NCBI RefSeq assembly: GCF_019679455.1
Contig: NZ_JAIEZQ010000001.1
Span: 1,426,001 to 1,490,000, forward strand
Source of the DNA: Nocardioides jiangsuensis
GTDB taxonomy: Bacteria > Actinomycetota > Actinomycetes > Propionibacteriales > Nocardioidaceae
DNA: 64,000 nt
Reading direction: 5' to 3'
Below, one piece after another: positions 61,009 to 64,000 of this stretch (positions are counted from its first letter, which is position 1; each line of letters starts with the position of its first letter). A program made the position numbers and the translations under genes. The notes under the pieces were generated by a model. The model worked only from the letters and a program-made list of their open reading frames with translations. It was not told where the DNA came from and did not search any database.

Positions 61009-61028
61009 TTAGTGAAGCTTTTCACTAA
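61009..61028. promoter_or_regulatory. Rex operator in front of menJ-nuo
   Basis: TTAGTGAAGCTTTTCACTAA, a perfect eight-base inverted repeat around four bases. Its core GTGAA-N4-TTCAC matches the Rex consensus TGTGAACNNNTTCACA at 10 of 13 fixed positions. Rex is encoded in this window, and nuo is a known Rex target in Streptomyces. Confidence 0.7.
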
Positions 61029-61072
61029 GTCACGAAGGGTCGGGAACCGGCCCGCCACACACGGAGGACGAG

Positions 61073-62383
61073 GTGCTGCACCCCATGAGCCGGACGACCG
61101 CGGACGAGCGCCAGGCGGACGTGATCGTCGTCGGTGCCGGTCCGGCGGGCGCGGCCACGGCCTACCACCTCGCCACCGCCGGGGTGGACGTGCTGCTGCT
61201 CGAGAAGAGCGCCTTCCCCCGCGACAAGATCTGCGGCGACGGGCTCACCCCGCGCGCGGTCAAGCAGCTGGTCAACCTGGGCCTGGACCTCGACGCTCCC
61301 GGCTGGCAGAGGAACAAGGGGCTGCGCATCGTCGGCGCCGGGCACCGTCTCGAGCTGCCCTGGCCCGAGCTGTCCTCCTACCCGCCGTACGGCATGGTCC
61401 GCACCCGCATGGACCTCGACGAGGTGCTCGCCCGGCACGCCGAGAAGGCCGGAGCCCGGCTGATGGAGCGCACCGCGGTCAGCGGGCCCGTCGTCGACGA
61501 GCGCACCGGTCGCGTCACCGGCGTCAGCGCCCGCCCGGTCGACGACCGTGGCCGCCGTACCGGCGACGAGGTCACCTACTCCGCCCCCGTCGTGATCGCC
61601 TGCGACGGCGTCTCCGCCCGCATCGCGGTCTCCCTCGGCCTCGAGCGCCGCGAGAACCGGCCGATGGGCGTGGCCGTGCGCGCCTACTACACCACCCCCC
61701 GCCACGACGACCCGTGGATGGAGTCCTGGCTCGAGCTGTGGGACGGCACGCCGGGGGAGAGCAACCTGCTCCCCGGCTACGGCTGGATCTTCGGCGTCGG
61801 CGACGGCACCGCGAACGTCGGGCTCGGAATCCTCAACACCTCCAAGGCCTTCCAGCACGTCGACTACAAGGACGTGCTGCGCCGCTGGCTGGCCAACACG
61901 CCCGCGGAGTGGGGCTTCCGCGACGAGAACATGGTCGGCAGGATCGGCTCGGCCGCGCTGCCCATGGGCTTCAACCGCAAGCCGCACTACACCCGCGGGG
62001 TCCTCCTCGTCGGCGACTCCGGCGGGATGGTGAACCCGTTCAACGGCGAGGGCATCGACTACGCCCTGGAGTCCGGCGAGATGGCCGCGCGCACGGTGCT
62101 CCAGGCGCTCGCCCGCCCGGAGGGTCCGCAGCGCGAGCGGGTCCTCGAGGGGTACGCCGCGGCGCTGGAGGCGGAGTACGGCGGGTACTTCACGCTCGGC
62201 CGCGTCTTCGCCAAGATGATCGGCAACCCCACCTTCATGAAGCAGGCCACGAAGTACGGCCTGCCCCGCGAGGCGCTGATGAAGTTCATGCTCAAGCTGA
62301 TGGCCAACCTCACCGACCCGCGGGACGGCGACATGGCGGACCGCGTCATCAACGCCCTGAGCAAGGCCGCACCGGCCGCCTAA
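61073..62383 (+). CDS. menJ: Geranylgeranyl reductase family protein, probable menaquinone reductase MenJ
   Basis: A 436-residue flavoprotein of the geranylgeranyl reductase family. The FAD motif GAGPAGAATA starts at residue 21, FPRDKICGDGLTPRAV carries the active-site Cys loop, and VLLVGDSGGMVNPFNGEGIDYALESG is the second FAD block. In mycobacteria, MenJ saturates one isoprene unit of menaquinone. Next to menG and nuo the same role fits, and Nocardioides make partly saturated MK-8. GTG with GGAGG upstream; ATG 61085 is an alternative. It leads the nuo operon. Confidence 0.85.
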   Translation: MLHPMSRTTADERQADVIVVGAGPAGAATAYHLATAGVDVLLLEKSAFPRDKICGDGLTPRAVKQLVNLGLDLDAPGWQRNKGLRIVGAGHRLELPWPELSSYPPYGMVRTRMDLDEVLARHAEKAGARLMERTAVSGPVVDERTGRVTGVSARPVDDRGRRTGDEVTYSAPVVIACDGVSARIAVSLGLERRENRPMGVAVRAYYTTPRHDDPWMESWLELWDGTPGESNLLPGYGWIFGVGDGTANVGLGILNTSKAFQHVDYKDVLRRWLANTPAEWGFRDENMVGRIGSAALPMGFNRKPHYTRGVLLVGDSGGMVNPFNGEGIDYALESGEMAARTVLQALARPEGPQRERVLEGYAAALEAEYGGYFTLGRVFAKMIGNPTFMKQATKYGLPREALMKFMLKLMANLTDPRDGDMADRVINALSKAAPAA

Positions 62384-62421
62384 GCACGCAAGCCACGAGA
62401 CAGACAGGAGGGTTCGTAGCG

Positions 62422-62781
62422 ATGGAGCTGTACATGCCCGTCGTGGCGCTCGGCATTATCGCGACCGGGTTCGCGGTGTTCTCGATCGTCATGAGCGCCG
62501 TCGTGGGGCCCAAGCGGTACAACCGGGCCAAGCTCGACTCGTACGAGTGCGGCATCGAGCCCACCCCGCAGCCTGTCGGCGGTGGCCGCTTCCCGGTGAA
62601 GTACTACATCACCGCGATGCTCTTCATCGTCTTCGACATCGAGATCATCTTCCTCTACCCCTGGGCCGTGGCGTTCGACAACATGGCCGTCTTCGGGCTG
62701 GTCGAGATGATCCTGTTCATCCTTACCGTCTTCGTCGCCTACGCCTACGTGTGGCGTCGTGGCGGCCTCGAGTGGGACTGA
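62422..62781 (+). CDS. nuoA: NADH-quinone oxidoreductase subunit A
   Basis: A 119-residue membrane subunit of complex I with three helices. The conserved loop YECGIEP with its Cys and Glu, and KYYITAMLFIVFDIEIIFLYPWA, are diagnostic. Begins 38 bases after menJ, with AGGAGGG eleven bases upstream. Confidence 0.96.
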   Translation: MELYMPVVALGIIATGFAVFSIVMSAVVGPKRYNRAKLDSYECGIEPTPQPVGGGRFPVKYYITAMLFIVFDIEIIFLYPWAVAFDNMAVFGLVEMILFILTVFVAYAYVWRRGGLEWD

Positions 62782-62790
62782 GAGTGACCC

Positions 62791-63341
<551 letters not shown>

Positions 63342-63345
<4 letters not shown>

Positions 63346-64000
63346 CGCCCAAGGAACCCGGCGAGTTCGACGAGGTCACCCCCGGCACCGACCCGGACGC
63401 CACCGACCTGATGCCCGAGAACACGCTGCCGGTCGAGCCCGGCGCGCTCGGCCCCGAGGTGGTCGACGTACGCACCGGCATGTTCGGCGTGCACGGCTCC
63501 GGGGACACCTCCGGGTACGGCGGCATCGTCCGGCCGGTCGCGATGCCCGGCGGCACCCCCCGGCCGTACGGCGGCTGGTTCGACGAGCTCGCGACGAGCT
63601 TCGAGTCCGCGCTCGCCACCGCCGGCTTCACCGACGCGATCGAGAAGGTGGTCGTGCACCGTGGCGAGATCACCTTCTTCATCCGCCGCCACGACCTGCT
63701 GAGGGTCGCGGAGACGCTGCGCAACGACCCGGCCCTGCGCTTCGAGTTCTGTTCTGGCGTCTCCGGCGTGCACTACCCGAACGACAAGGACCGCGAGCTG
63801 CACGCGGTCTACCACCTGCTGTCGATGACCCACAACCGCCGGATACGGCTCGAGGTCACCTGCCCCGACAGCGATCCCCACATCCCGTCGGTGGTCGCGA
63901 TCTACCCGACCAACGACTGGCACGAGCGCGAGACCTACGACTTCTTCGGCATCGTCTTCGACGGGCACCCGTCGCTGACCCGCATCGAGATGCCCGACGA
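63342..64000 (+). CDS. nuoC: NADH-quinone oxidoreductase subunit C, 5' part
   Basis: A partial gene cut by the right edge; about 219 residues are visible. GTG start inside the nuoB stop. The first 65 residues are an acidic Pro/Gly-rich extension common in actinobacteria, then the 30-kDa subunit domain: [36 protein letters not shown], and [21 protein letters not shown], the family signature. It continues the menJ-nuoABC operon, whose remaining nuo genes are expected beyond the window. Confidence 0.93.

Overview
This is a 64 kb piece of a very GC-rich actinobacterial chromosome. It most likely comes from the family Nocardioidaceae (Nocardioides-like). The grounds are the strong G/C bias at third codon positions, frequent GTG starts, a BldN-type sigma factor with its DUF5667 partner, DUF222/HNH and DUF4229 proteins, and a menaquinone-based respiratory gene set. 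No rRNA, tRNA, CRISPR array, prophage or intact insertion sequence was found. The assignment to a family is an inference; the sequence alone does not name a species.

Layout. 1-8 kb: end of clpC, mutY, a small membrane-anchored protein, radA-disA (DNA integrity and c-di-AMP), a LacI regulator, a methyltransferase and a glyoxalase-like protein. 8-16 kb: EF-G2-like GTPase, a cysteine-rich protein divergent from a Ppx/GppA phosphatase, a sugar-isomerase-like TIM barrel with a two-gene ABC exporter, and proline dehydrogenase with proC. 16-20 kb: trpS behind a tryptophan leader peptide, mmsA and acuC. 20-29 kb: a block whose gene order resembles the mycobacterial Rv0500A-Rv0508 region (small HTH protein, ribosomal protein bS22, epimerase, acyltransferase, HAD phosphatase, glutaredoxin), with a BldN/RsbN-like sigma/anti-sigma pair set into it. 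29-42.9 kb: rex-hemA-hemC-cobA/hemD-hemB, a transglycosylase-like secreted protein, hemL, a histidine phosphatase, and the resA-ccdA-resB-ccsB cytochrome c maturation genes. 43-51 kb: a looser, accessory-looking stretch with a Cds1-like cysteine desulfhydrase, a DGPF/ECF42 sigma pair, small membrane proteins and an HNH endonuclease-like protein. 51-64 kb: a diiron-enzyme/CDGSH gene pair, then menA, menE-menC-menD, a Na+/H+ antiporter carrying a zinc finger, menF, menG, menJ and the first genes of the nuo (complex I) operon, running off the right end.

How the genes work together. The right half is a respiratory neighbourhood: heme synthesis (hemA, C, D, B, L), cytochrome c assembly (resA, ccdA, resB, ccsB), menaquinone synthesis and saturation (men genes, menJ) and NADH dehydrogenase (nuoA, B, C). 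The Rex redox sensor is encoded inside it. Rex-like operators lie both in front of rex-hem and in front of menJ-nuo, so NADH/NAD+ balance probably controls both ends of the chain.

Two regulatory themes stand out. First, many monocistronic or operon-leading genes have a TANNNT -10 box 6-8 bases before the start codon and no Shine-Dalgarno, the signature of leaderless transcripts. Second, trpS is preceded by a 13-codon leader peptide with tandem Trp codons, apparently leaderless itself, followed by mutually exclusive hairpins and a terminator: a classic ribosome-mediated attenuator.
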